Shown one piece after another: positions 20,301 through 27,008 of a DNA stretch of 64,000 nucleotides. How positions within the stretch are numbered: position 1 is the stretch's first letter; each line of letters starts with the position of its first letter. Source of the stretch: a virus; the IMG/VR virus record IMGVR_UViG_3300010885_047022, positions 62,001 through 126,000 of that record. One strand, written 5' to 3'. The position numbers and the translations under genes were made by a program. Below the pieces are notes generated by a model. It searched no databases. It was not told the origin of the DNA and worked only from the letters and a program-made list of their open reading frames with translations.

Positions 20301-20967
20301 CGTCTGCTGGGTTATACCATTTTACTTTTCTTTTTCCTTCTTCGCGATTACCAAAAATTGGATCAACAATTGCTTTTTGTGCACCGTACATTGCTGGAAG
20401 TTCATACGGCATTCTACGACCTGCGCGCACTAATCTTTGTTGCAATTCGTCCTTATAGGCCCATACTGCTGTAGGCTCACTTAAGAAGCCAGATCCTGCA
20501 AGATTTTTTTCTTCCTTAGTTAAATATTGGTAGCCAAATCTTTCGCTAATTTTTCCATCGTAACCAGTACTTAGTTTGCCAGATTTATCAAAAGCTACTA
20601 ATTTGCCATATAAATCTTCACCACTATCAACAAACCTACTAACACCTTGGAGCTCGTCTAAATGACGACGAATTTGAGTTGCACTTTCCACTATTCGAGT
20701 TGCTAGTGGGTGACCTGCTTCTGAGGAAGTTTGCAGGAATTTTCCTAGTTTTAATCCGCCTTCTCTAGTTAACTTGGAGGCGACTGTAGCTGCCACCATA
20801 ACTGTAGCAGTCGAGGCAAGAAACCTCATAATTGGGTGACCGTTTAGGGCGCGACTGACCATGCCGGAGTTTGGGGCTACGCCGTCAGATTCCCCTTCAC
20901 CTACAGGAATATCTCTAGATGTTACGCCGTATCCTAAGTTTTGTATTGGTCCTGGATCGCGTATCAA
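14347..20967 (-). CDS. Giant virion protein (2,206 aa), tape-measure candidate
   Basis: This is the longest complete gene in the window and sits directly after the two tail chaperone-like genes, the usual place of the tape-measure gene. The start is TTG 20967; its AAGGAG site five bases upstream decides the choice. A hydrophobic segment lies near residues 48-65, Gly/Ala-rich hydrophobic stretches recur near the C-terminus (around residues 1,900-1,950), and a Pro/Trp/Tyr-rich segment occupies about residues 1,400-1,500, which is atypical for a purely helical tape measure. At the usual rule of about 0.15 nm per residue it would correspond to a tail of roughly 330 nm. The role rests on position and size; no catalytic motif was found. 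Confidence 0.6.
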   Translation of the reverse strand: MIRDPGPIQNLGYGVTSRDIPVGEGESDGVAPNSGMVSRALNGHPIMRFLASTATVMVAATVASKLTREGGLKLGKFLQTSSEAGHPLATRIVESATQIRRHLDELQGVSRFVDSGEDLYGKLVAFDKSGKLSTGYDGKISERFGYQYLTKEEKNLAGSGFLSEPTAVWAYKDELQQRLVRAGRRMPYELPAMYGAQKAIVDPIFGNREEGKRKVKWYNPADVISDFTKSSLTMMATMIAPFEAVGAAGSASSSSLNSLRYSMNDMRNLTPFNKKLSKGFVDITETLADVGHDFATLTNKFLRTSAQTSGALSSATRAYDNQQGFVQNLYSLRHGVTQAKEAAVAQGASRSQIKNAGFKALFKNNTGKSVFDLMPGTRGLTEAFKAGKSEFTLLGQGYDALENSIAHANVLKAMGGTPDAAQSLKGAMERIQSQHSSRLSNLATGVRIMGGGGPGDGAVTRSQFGYGHQRDAFKDLLENQLISRGLEGKEAKQFTDYLKVRMPKANMDSTNIITIGKTRIYEDGADAANLSDDFFAKIIKRYRGISGGKTFEDAIKPDALRASVEDARDIFSSKEFQKGLNNKVQKNWNKFYRDDLTTVSGGILKPMKASYHDFTGPQTAAKTEFLQRKTAQTLGIKLTDDAGRQVSNDVVTGALKNRGFDPNAFTDLRGFLIKNRQMTSGVIGGGYNLFGLKSLTIDEARQSGRFSHMRPEEQKVIHDLASRMAINDPVSKSIGFSKLDGVYKSRSGQILDFTSVKSTFSKTANFFASEFKIPILGFNPADLFGYRSFAEMANRSPLQYVSSRTVQPFMPEGAQSKADFHMWFKTKGTKGKLMSFQTDNLSDAVHSSVMNGTYRAIPTNTTDLLTRHTRYAANMQGETINEIRDSSGSKFLDRILGGERAIRFKRKMSIDSEQPNSMFNLASRFKGRSTDLNNNGVMSRLLSGEDVKYNSGGKEKILKLSTGKNGELGVFDNLGNAVDDFAEADILRGYQSLRKQAFQYGTPSEVVKELETSRPDLFTFGGRKVSAIQSGTEATKFAEDLLAAQNLTAQQLRAKGIDPTFLSTSSSRIQRLMQETNLNSMSQMAEKSPTITTRLDELKNEIFRYVSQTNQMQLGGGSSADIFIEMQTAVDKLVKSGVISASQRVEAQAAALSSMFNISAFKTFQHSATNIQNARAGAAEMFSISSKNASLKKTFDPFSKGEINQISSGIRKKFSPLFSAGKKAFGTAGHVVDDLAVDALGSGQSVTVVPTFGTVFGRDPMGAIKSAVGLTTYSDPQSYSLGSVPISQGVERLNRYFGTLGGQLNVSDFKGPLDLFARGMVGKRVLPLYAAGVTALTVDRTLGGMTKGKDERGERIYSPLVLGQVAKGAVELQSLSAGIAPGGMSYEDKKKQLTEGEVPIRQGRWWPLGNTPFKGGKIQYYRPSWYRKLQAGAMFTSDTYGSPAEKFLFYNDISPLRPLDPYRFERKHHDDRPYPVTGEYFSGPFGPLVPLANMTIGKVLKPQVLMHENETAQGLSNYVRAGQSGAYDASAYAQTPSYVNGVGFTAGMGTSARGGAPGGFEMTGGGAPTPGAIGGAAGVYSTNSMLASRAGSTGAAGAMVRSSIKDVNSQYANLSYGPPKMSKVMPPRIVAAGAPLEPSATSFQAGEAGFRMQEMAGIYGFAFANARKKLGFGQADFQPQRSVLQSASKAYGTTRAFWDLNLGGLGDAPLGNKEGVGNFEFSEIVRRFIPKERTNIDYLNPIKNTMGEKYPFLPGSEYFTDFTRGDPFTKVQEGELRLPGVGYERFNRLHPDSTGQYGMLDQLKILGDVAPYSQQYKILDKKMDKMNLGPAERNQVADIRSQVQSMTTKNEFTDYKYKGSSAEAMGQHPLKFGAGRMGEYLAHSDNFVLSKAIGKRTATEDWERKNVYGATFPEWQRPFESYIKPMINKSTQRNPIAAASALGVAGSLFGRTAKAKLLGTAVGVTTGLAASAYGKTSELVTGDRFIPMKRKKELALDEYSDILSYVKSKRLETMAKASGDGKAAMQYNMAAKRTMYGADLYGKDLDTLSLSIPKRKREHFKAMINAPEAERGKILSTAGRLERRIYEASWGMDVEKKPDLGEYFTRHELPDLSWEGWHPNTNMDQVKIKTGESMGLEMSQMGYYPQQIREANLANPSFPQFGKSGDRQDTLYKLRGLMNGSGFSGSVTPVINPFGSQSIDVSAGIR

Positions 20968-20984
20968 TCTAACTCCTTAGATTA

Positions 20985-21608
20985 TTATCCCCATAGTTTT
21001 TGAGCAATGGGGTCTTCATATGTAGATGCTCCTGGCATCTTAGACAGATTGTGTCTTGCTGCATGCATTTTTTGCTTTTCTAATTCTTCTTCAGGATCTA
21101 TTAATTGAAGAGTTAAACTAGTAGATTCAATGCCGTTAATGCCTTGCTTGATTTCTATTATTTTTTCAGCTAGAGCAACTCTTTCCGCCAACTGGGAGAA
21201 AGTCATTTCATCTAATTGCTCTGGACTGTATGCACTTATAGTAGCGAGAACAAAGGCTTTCATTAAATTTTTAACTTCTGTAGCTTCTTCTCTTTTTTCT
21301 TGAAGAATTCTTTTAGCTAATTTTGCAGAAGTTATTCCAGATATATCTAATACCTCCTGAGCTAAAGAAGAAACATTCCCAGGAGGTATTAGAGCAATAT
21401 TAAAATCTTCAGGATAGACAATGCTAAATTCTAAGACTAGATCTTCAACATCAGCTGAAGAAAAATCTTCTAGATCTTTATAATAAAGAATTTGACCATA
21501 TTCTTTAAATGTTAGTTCTCTAAAAACTACATCTTTATTTTTAATGTTAACAGAATAAATATTTCCATATTTATTTTTAAGATCAAAAATTAATTGGCTG
21601 TCCAACAT
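20985..21608 (-). CDS. Tail assembly chaperone-like protein, second of a pair
   Basis: A 207-residue acidic, helix-rich protein encoded just before the tape-measure candidate. Its first half parallels the upstream 180-residue protein: a YG-(N/D)-(I/V)-Y segment, a strand pair ending in EY-QI, an acidic helix, a (I/V)-YP segment, and SLAQEVLDISG matching SLIAQEVLEASG. In many tailed phages two chaperones precede the tape measure and coat it until the tube forms, often as a frameshift pair. Here they are separate paralogous genes four bases apart, and I see no slippery heptamer at the junction. The second half is a long charged helical extension. Confidence 0.6.
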   Translation of the reverse strand: MLDSQLIFDLKNKYGNIYSVNIKNKDVVFRELTFKEYGQILYYKDLEDFSSADVEDLVLEFSIVYPEDFNIALIPPGNVSSLAQEVLDISGITSAKLAKRILQEKREEATEVKNLMKAFVLATISAYSPEQLDEMTFSQLAERVALAEKIIEIKQGINGIESTSLTLQLIDPEEELEKQKMHAARHNLSKMPGASTYEDPIAQKLWG

Positions 21609-21612
21609 TTAA

Positions 21613-22155
21613 TTAGAGTTGTCTAACCTCAAGGGCTACAAAGCCTGAAGCTTCTAGCACTTCTTGAGCAATGAGCGATGGCATTCCAGCCATAACTCCA
21701 GATGCTGACTGTTTGTCATATTTAGGATAGAGTACGCATAGTTCAGTGATGGCTTCTTCATTCCACATATTTGCTTCAGCCGAAGTTAATTGTCCACCTT
21801 GGACCAATTGTTCCATTTTTTTAACAATCTGCTTATATTCAACTCTATTTAATACACGCCAAACGATATGCTTGTCATAGGAAATAGAAGTCACATAAAC
21901 ATCTCCATAGTGCTCTTTCCACTTTTTAATCATTCCAGCGTTAGGGCCACCGTCCCAGATCTCTACATCATCGTCAAGATCTTCAATAGCTTTTGATTCT
22001 TCCAAATCAATGTCAAATTCATCAGCTGCTTCTTGAGCTCTTACGTCTACCGCATCTACATCATCAGAATATGCTAGCGTTACCGCTTCATCAAAACCCA
22101 AATTCTGGATATCTTCTGGAGTATCTGCTATTACTACTTTTCTTTCGTTTGCCAT
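21613..22155 (-). CDS. Tail assembly chaperone-like protein, first of a pair
   Basis: A 180-residue protein with a very acidic N-terminal third (repeated Asp/Glu, residues 1-65) followed by a domain that resembles the next gene's product (see the shared SL-AQEVL-SG motif). ATG 22155 follows TAAGGAGA with a 10-base spacer. It is the first gene after a good promoter and after the tube-like genes, so chaperones and tape measure may be transcribed separately from the abundant tube and sheath. The chaperone role is inferred from order and paralogy. Confidence 0.6.
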   Translation of the reverse strand: MANERKVVIADTPEDIQNLGFDEAVTLAYSDDVDAVDVRAQEAADEFDIDLEESKAIEDLDDDVEIWDGGPNAGMIKKWKEHYGDVYVTSISYDKHIVWRVLNRVEYKQIVKKMEQLVQGGQLTSAEANMWNEEAITELCVLYPKYDKQSASGVMAGMPSLIAQEVLEASGFVALEVRQL

Positions 22156-22186
22156 ATTAATGTTTCTCCTTAGTATGTATCAGTAC

Positions 22187-22215
22187 ATAATATCATAAAA
22201 TTACTTTTTTTTCAA
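22187..22215 (-). promoter_or_regulatory. Sigma70-type promoter with extended -10 before tail chaperone genes
   Basis: On the minus strand TTGAAA (22215-22210) is followed by a 17-base spacer and TATTAT (22192-22187). TGA directly before the -10 box gives the extended TGn motif. It lies in the 75-base gap between the third tube-like gene and the first chaperone gene, about 25 bases before the ribosome binding site. Confidence 0.65.
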
Positions 22216-22230
22216 TTGTTAATCACTAGA

Positions 22231-23202
22231 CTAAAAGCTCCAACTTGTATTCGGATCACGTAGTACTTGATCAAAAGTGCGTGAATCTGGATTAGCATTA
22301 GATGGTGCGTCAGAATCTGAAGTATTATTGGCGGACATACCTTTCATGAAACCCAGATCTGCTTCTGTAAAATAATAATCTCTAGCTATGAATTGATAAC
22401 TCTCAGCGACTGGTTGACCACCTGGACTATAGTTAGTTGACATATTCATTAAGTTGACTTGCTGAAGAATTATTTTCATAGGACTGACCCTATTGTCTAC
22501 TCTAATACTTCTTTGATTAACATCAAAAGACATTTGATTATTTAAATAACTAGAAGTACTTGAATCTTCCGATGTATTAGCACTGAAAGGGCTTAAAGCA
22601 GTTTCCTCTAATCCATAGAGAATTACGAAGTTAAATGGTGGATGGGCACTAAAGATACTCTTAGTATCAGCTGCTGAATCAGCTTTTGCTGGGTCCGAAG
22701 TAATCCTATCTAATTGACTGTAGGACCAATATTTTTCTATATTTTTTTCATCTTCTGATGAAAGTTGCGAATCTAATCTTGAAATAATTGAATCTTTAGG
22801 AGTTCTGACATCTTTATTCATAACCCTAGACTTTGCAGCCTTTTCTAGCATTTCTGTCATTCTACGTGGATATCTAGTAAAAATAGTTATTTCACCACTA
22901 ATTATTCTTGTACCTAACATCACCGTATCATAATTATATGACCAAAATCCGTATACCGGTTGCTTCTCTTGTCTTACTGAGTAAGCAAATGAAGCTATAT
23001 CTAATTCATCTTCCGGACCGAAAAGACCATCGATGTATACCTTTACATCTTCGCCACTAAAATAATAGTCATAATAATTATTAAAAGTTTTATCATTATC
23101 GGGCGCGCTTCCTGCCCAAACTCTATCTATTTGATCAGATAGAGGATCATATTGCTTATCAAATTTCCAAAATTTTTTATTATCTAACCTTGGCTCTGGC
23201 AT
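22231..23202 (-). CDS. Tail tube-like paralogue, third copy (323 aa)
   Basis: The N-terminal half matches the tube pattern of the two upstream genes: YFSGEDVKVYIDG, then ASFAYSVRQEKQPVYGF, then a Gly-(T/K)-R--SG-(E/S) strand. In the tube these positions read FSGADIVATFGG, GITFSVTREKAPIYTMG and RGIAGSLIF. The second half is a Ser/Asn/Asp-rich extension with little similarity to the other two copies. Such a variant could cap or adapt one end of the tube, for example at the baseplate. It follows the second copy by six bases. I infer homology from these aligned motifs only. Confidence 0.6.
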   Translation of the reverse strand: MPEPRLDNKKFWKFDKQYDPLSDQIDRVWAGSAPDNDKTFNNYYDYYFSGEDVKVYIDGLFGPEDELDIASFAYSVRQEKQPVYGFWSYNYDTVMLGTRIISGEITIFTRYPRRMTEMLEKAAKSRVMNKDVRTPKDSIISRLDSQLSSEDEKNIEKYWSYSQLDRITSDPAKADSAADTKSIFSAHPPFNFVILYGLEETALSPFSANTSEDSSTSSYLNNQMSFDVNQRSIRVDNRVSPMKIILQQVNLMNMSTNYSPGGQPVAESYQFIARDYYFTEADLGFMKGMSANNTSDSDAPSNANPDSRTFDQVLRDPNTSWSF

Positions 23203-23208
23203 TATTAC

Positions 23209-23946
23209 CTACTGTCTAACAATATGTTCTATCATATTTTGATTATAAAATTCTGCTAGTTTGTCAGTGGCTTCATCGCCAAAGATATTTCTAGATATTT
23301 GTACATCTCGCTGAACTACTTCTGGACTTCTGGTTGAATCTGTTTCGGATCCAATATCCATTTTAACCATTGGTTGAATACCACGAGCCATATAAGTATA
23401 CGTCTGCTCTGTGATTAAGTCATCAATAGATATTGTTTGACCTTCATCTACAATAGTAATACCAAATATTTTCATTTTGGCAGATTGTCCATACTCATTG
23501 AAGAATGAAATAACAATATCAAAAGGAGGCAACATGTCTGCTAATGGAGCAAAAAAACCATTTCTTCTTCCTAGTAGTTCTCTATATTTTTTAATTTTAT
23601 AAAATGCATATTCGTTAAATACAGTAAAGATTAAACTTCCAGCTATTGTTCTTCCGCCCTTAATAAAACCCCTGGCATTAACATGGCCAAGAGTTCTAAC
23701 GGGTGAATTTTCCCTATGTATTGAATATGATAACGTCTGTAGTTCTCCTAATTCAATTATATCGCCTTCATTGGTAATTCTTCCATCTTCACCTATAACA
23801 GGAATGATCATAGTTGCTACTGCATCCGCTCCTGAAAATGATATATTTTGAAGAGAGGCATTTGGATCATATGTTCCGCGAGGACCTTGATCTTCTGTCG
23901 GTTCAATAATTGCTTTTGGTTTACCAGTATAAATTTGAGTAGTCAT
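23209..23946 (-). CDS. Tail tube-like paralogue, second copy (245 aa)
   Basis: This protein clearly shares the tube fold: FSGADAVATMI near residue 37, SYSIHRENSPVRTLG near 72, GGRTIAGSLIFTVFNE near 94, PPFDIVISFFNEYGQ near 140 and an EQTYTYMARGIQPM strand near 185 match the first copy closely. It has an N-terminal extension and a longer charged C-terminus. A probable terminator hairpin separates it from the main tube gene, so it should be made in lower amounts. A tail-tip or tube-terminating role is plausible but not shown. Confidence 0.7.
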   Translation of the reverse strand: MTTQIYTGKPKAIIEPTEDQGPRGTYDPNASLQNISFSGADAVATMIIPVIGEDGRITNEGDIIELGELQTLSYSIHRENSPVRTLGHVNARGFIKGGRTIAGSLIFTVFNEYAFYKIKKYRELLGRRNGFFAPLADMLPPFDIVISFFNEYGQSAKMKIFGITIVDEGQTISIDDLITEQTYTYMARGIQPMVKMDIGSETDSTRSPEVVQRDVQISRNIFGDEATDKLAEFYNQNMIEHIVRQ

Positions 23947-23969
23947 TATTCCCTGTCCTTAAAATGAAA

Positions 23970-23998
23970 TGTGCACGGAGGAAGATCCCCCGTGCACA
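23970..23998 (-). terminator. Intrinsic terminator (attenuator) after the tail tube gene
   Basis: A perfect 9-bp stem, TGTGCACGG (23970-23978) with CCGTGCACA (23990-23998), encloses 11 bases that can pair further (GGA with TCC). On the minus strand it is followed by the T-rich stretch ATTTCATTTT. It lies 25 bases after the tube stop and before the second tube-like gene, so it likely limits read-through and makes the tube mRNA more abundant. Confidence 0.65.
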
Positions 23999-24022
23999 CC
24001 TGTCAACCTAGAGTATTTATTA

Positions 24023-24700
24023 TCAGGGTCTGATAATATCTGACTTAAGAGCATTTGACTGAATAAAGTCAAGAGCATCGGCGTCAGCGTTGTCAATAAG
24101 ACCGTCTGTTTTGATTGTGTACATAGGACCGAGTTCACGAGCAACATAAGTCATCGTTTCTTCAATGACGATGTCATCCATCGAGGCGCCTGAACCTTCA
24201 TTCAAAAGTTCAACACCGTAGATTGATCTAACGGCAGCTTGGCCATACTCATTCACAAATGTGATAGTAATATCAAAGGGAGGAATCTGGTCAGCGTAGT
24301 AAGGAACTTTCTTTACAACACTGAGAGCCTGATCATTGACATCAGCTATTCCGCGATACTTGTAAGCTGTATCGCCAGGAAGCGCATTATGACTTCTTGT
24401 GTAGAAGACCTGTGTTGGGTCACCATTTGCACGGTTCTTGTCCAACATTGTATACAATGCGGGGCGATCAAAAACTGTGAAAATCAATGAGCCTGCAATA
24501 CCTCTTTTTCCTCTTGAGAATGAACGAGGATTAGGTGAACCCATTGTGTAAATGGGAGCTTTTTCTCTAGTGACAGAGAAAGTAATGCCCGAAAGAGCAC
24601 CAATTTCAATTCCACCAAAAGTGGCTACAATGTCTGCACCTGAGAAGGTGGTGTAGGTATTTAGGTATTTATTTACTGATGTATAATCTTCAGTTGCCAT
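24023..24700 (-). CDS. Tail tube protein (main copy, 225 aa)
   Basis: This is a probable inner tail tube protein. It follows the sheath gene, has the typical size, and contains FSGADIVATFGG, TFSVTREKAPIYTMG, RGIAGSLIFTVFD and PPFDITITFVNEYGQ, features shared with two downstream paralogues. Its codons use C- and G-ending forms more than the flanking genes do, as do those of the sheath and capsid genes, consistent with very high expression. It is followed by a strong hairpin terminator. Assignment is by position, paralogy and codon use; the tube polymerises around the tape measure inside the sheath. Confidence 0.75.
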   Translation of the reverse strand: MATEDYTSVNKYLNTYTTFSGADIVATFGGIEIGALSGITFSVTREKAPIYTMGSPNPRSFSRGKRGIAGSLIFTVFDRPALYTMLDKNRANGDPTQVFYTRSHNALPGDTAYKYRGIADVNDQALSVVKKVPYYADQIPPFDITITFVNEYGQAAVRSIYGVELLNEGSGASMDDIVIEETMTYVARELGPMYTIKTDGLIDNADADALDFIQSNALKSDIIRP

Positions 24701-24725
24701 TTTGAATTACCCTCCAATCGGTATA

Positions 24726-25997
24726 TTATAAATTAATGGCTACCTGGACTTCGATTGTTTTAAGTTCGAAGGCAGGTGTTAAAATGAGGTCAACAATCGC
24801 TTTATTCTGATTGGGAACATACGAAACTGTAAAATCGCTTCCCAATAAAGCACCCATGAGCTGCATTCCTCTTAAACCGGAAGTAATTGCTGTTTCCATC
24901 GCATTGCGAACTTGAATGTTCGATGGCTCACCAATAAACTTCTGGCAAACTTGTCTAATGACAAGAGAAGCTTCGTCAACAATTCTCTTTGTTGACAAAC
25001 GCGTGTAGTCTGATGTTGTCTGACCGAATGTCAAACCTTCACCAAAAACTGCTACTTTATTAAAGTTAAGAACAACAGTATTGACACCCTTTGTGCTCAA
25101 AGCTTGCTGCTGAGTTCTTGTTGGGGCATAGCGAAGAGCTTCGACATTATAAAGTGGCTTATTGACCACTGAACTATACGAAGGAAGTCTACTCAACGAA
25201 GCTGCCAAGAAGGCTGCGCCATTTGAATAGCCAAAATCTGTTGTTCCCGACTTATAGTTAACTGGCTTAATTTCAGTAGCAACGATAGAAATATATGGTC
25301 CGACTGACTTCCAGGCATCGCCTGCATCTCTGTCTGGCAATCCAGTCAAGGACAACTTAGTTGCCGTTTGGCTCGGAGTCATTCTTTCATAGGTGGCAGT
25401 TCCGCCAAGAGTTGTACTGGCCAAGAAGGGCTTAACGCCCATAATTCCCAGACAAGGGTTAGTATTCTCTGAGATTGTCTTAACTGCAACGCCAACTTTG
25501 TAGGCCCAGTTTGTTGCATAGGCGCTATTGTTATCTGCATGGAAGCCATATTCTCTGTCATCACTGGGTGTGGCAGCGTTTGCATTCCAGTCATTGGCTT
25601 CTGAGCCACGACCCCAAGGGATAATCATGTCTGGGACTGCTGATTCTGCTGCGACAAAGGCTGCATCAAAAACAGATCCACCAAAGGTTGCACTTGTTAC
25701 TGTGCACAGTGTGTGATTAAATACTGTATCACTTGGGAGCGGGACAATGAAAATTCTTTCAGCGCCAGCAGTGACCAGTTCGAGGAATGAGCGGTGTGCG
25801 TCTGATCCGCTACCGAATGCGGTAATTGCGTCAGCTTCGTTTGACACTCTAACTACGTCAAGGTCGGGAACTCCACCAGTGCCGTCAGCGGTGCTGCGCT
25901 TCGCAATAGTTACAATTCTTGGACCAACAGGTGCGTCTTGTCTCGACACACTGTAAAAACGATCTCTTATTAAGGTTGTTACTCCAGGTATAGCCAT
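24726..25997 (-). CDS. Major contractile tail sheath protein
   Basis: A 423-residue protein beginning MAIPGVTTLIRDRFYS, an N-terminus typical of contractile tail sheaths. The sheath-type C-terminal domain includes a STKRIVDEASLVIRQVC helix, then a FIGEP segment and a strand near VSYVPNQNKAIVDLILTP. It surrounds the tube and contracts during infection. The gene has its own promoter upstream (26040-26069) and a GGAGGT ribosome binding site 11 bases before ATG 25997. Codon use is shifted toward C/G-ending codons, as expected for an abundant virion protein. The tube gene follows 25 bases later. Confidence 0.85.
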   Translation of the reverse strand: MAIPGVTTLIRDRFYSVSRQDAPVGPRIVTIAKRSTADGTGGVPDLDVVRVSNEADAITAFGSGSDAHRSFLELVTAGAERIFIVPLPSDTVFNHTLCTVTSATFGGSVFDAAFVAAESAVPDMIIPWGRGSEANDWNANAATPSDDREYGFHADNNSAYATNWAYKVGVAVKTISENTNPCLGIMGVKPFLASTTLGGTATYERMTPSQTATKLSLTGLPDRDAGDAWKSVGPYISIVATEIKPVNYKSGTTDFGYSNGAAFLAASLSRLPSYSSVVNKPLYNVEALRYAPTRTQQQALSTKGVNTVVLNFNKVAVFGEGLTFGQTTSDYTRLSTKRIVDEASLVIRQVCQKFIGEPSNIQVRNAMETAITSGLRGMQLMGALLGSDFTVSYVPNQNKAIVDLILTPAFELKTIEVQVAINL

Positions 25998-26039
25998 ATT
26001 ATTTTTAGACCTCCGATTAGGAATCTTTTAGAATCTTCA

Positions 26040-26069
26040 TTTATAGTAACAGGTAAGTTATAAAAACAA
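26040..26069 (-). promoter_or_regulatory. Sigma70-type promoter before the tail sheath gene
   Basis: On the minus strand TTGTTT (26069-26064), an 18-base spacer and TATAAA (26045-26040) lie in the 113-base gap before the sheath gene, with the GGAGGT ribosome binding site about 27 bases further on. The gap is one of the longest within the virion operon, which supports a separate promoter for sheath and tube. Confidence 0.5.
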
Positions 26070-26110
26070 CTTCACAAACATTTTATCTGAAGATAAATAT
26101 ATAGGTTTGA

Positions 26111-27007
26111 CTAGTAATTTGGGGTAGCGGATTGTTGCAAGTCAACTATATTTATGGTCACATCTTCATAATTTGGTGTAGCCAAAGATTCGACAATACC
26201 TTTCTCATATGCCATCCAAGTTCTGACATCCACAGCAACCTTCTGAATTCTATCATTCTTAATTGCAAAGGTTTTTTCAGTAGTCAACATATATGTAACG
26301 GTTCTTTTATGAAGGTCTTTACCATCCCTATTTATCTCAGAGTCAGATAACCTTCTAGAATAAATCAATTCTGAAACACCAGCTGCTTTAAAGATTGGAG
26401 TGTACTCCAACATAAAGTCTTCAAATGCCTCTATGACCTGATCAGATAAGACTGATGCATCAAGATCATCTCTAGTTGTTGTAATGTTGTTATTCTGAAA
26501 TGTCCCCACTTTTGTAAGAACTGAAAATGAAACTACATTTTGAAATTTTTGTCCATAAATAGTCACTGTATTAGCTAATACATTTTGTCTCATTCTAGGC
26601 TTAGGTTCTGTAGTATGAGTTTTTCTTAGTTCCAAAGAATATACTATGATTGCTGGAAATTCCTGTAATGCAGCTAGGCCAGAACTTGATGAAGCTGGGG
26701 CGGAAGATATCTCACTCACTTGACTACTGGCAGCCATAGTATCTGAATATGTAGTACTAGTTTCTCTATTGACGCCGCTTGGAAGTATCGGTATTGTTGG
26801 ATAACTTTCTTCCCACACCTTTTTAACAAGACCTATAAATTCAAGATAACTTAAATTACCAGAGTATATTTCCTCTACGCCATTTTCATCTAATCTTCGA
26901 TAACCTGGCGATTGCAATACCGTATCTTTTAATTGGCTAGCCCAAATTGGTTCAGTAAATCTGCTTTTTCTTCCGTGTGAAGGAAATCCTCTATTCATAT
27001 ATGTCAT
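26111..27007 (-). CDS. Tail terminator/completion candidate (298 aa)
   Basis: I place the start at ATG 27007, which follows CAGGAG by six bases; longer in-frame starts would overlap the upstream gene. The protein has a short N-terminal basic region (GFPSHGRKSRF), a Ser/Ala-rich linker near residues 95-115 and a beta-rich C-terminal domain with internal helix VIEAFEDFMLEYTPIFKAAG. It sits between a sheath-like gene and the main sheath gene, where tail terminator or tail completion proteins are commonly encoded. Family not recognised from motifs, so the role is positional. Confidence 0.5.
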   Translation of the reverse strand: MTYMNRGFPSHGRKSRFTEPIWASQLKDTVLQSPGYRRLDENGVEEIYSGNLSYLEFIGLVKKVWEESYPTIPILPSGVNRETSTTYSDTMAASSQVSEISSAPASSSSGLAALQEFPAIIVYSLELRKTHTTEPKPRMRQNVLANTVTIYGQKFQNVVSFSVLTKVGTFQNNNITTTRDDLDASVLSDQVIEAFEDFMLEYTPIFKAAGVSELIYSRRLSDSEINRDGKDLHKRTVTYMLTTEKTFAIKNDRIQKVAVDVRTWMAYEKGIVESLATPNYEDVTINIVDLQQSATPNY

Positions 27008-27008
27008 A

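Noticed and set aside
21600-21640. Programmed frameshift between the two tail chaperone genes
   Set aside because: No slippery heptamer occurs near the first stop, and the second gene has its own ATG.
26075-26100. Possible AT-rich hairpin TTTATC/GATAAA before the sheath promoter
   Set aside because: The stem is only six A/T-rich pairs and lacks a clear T run, so it is too weak to call a terminator.
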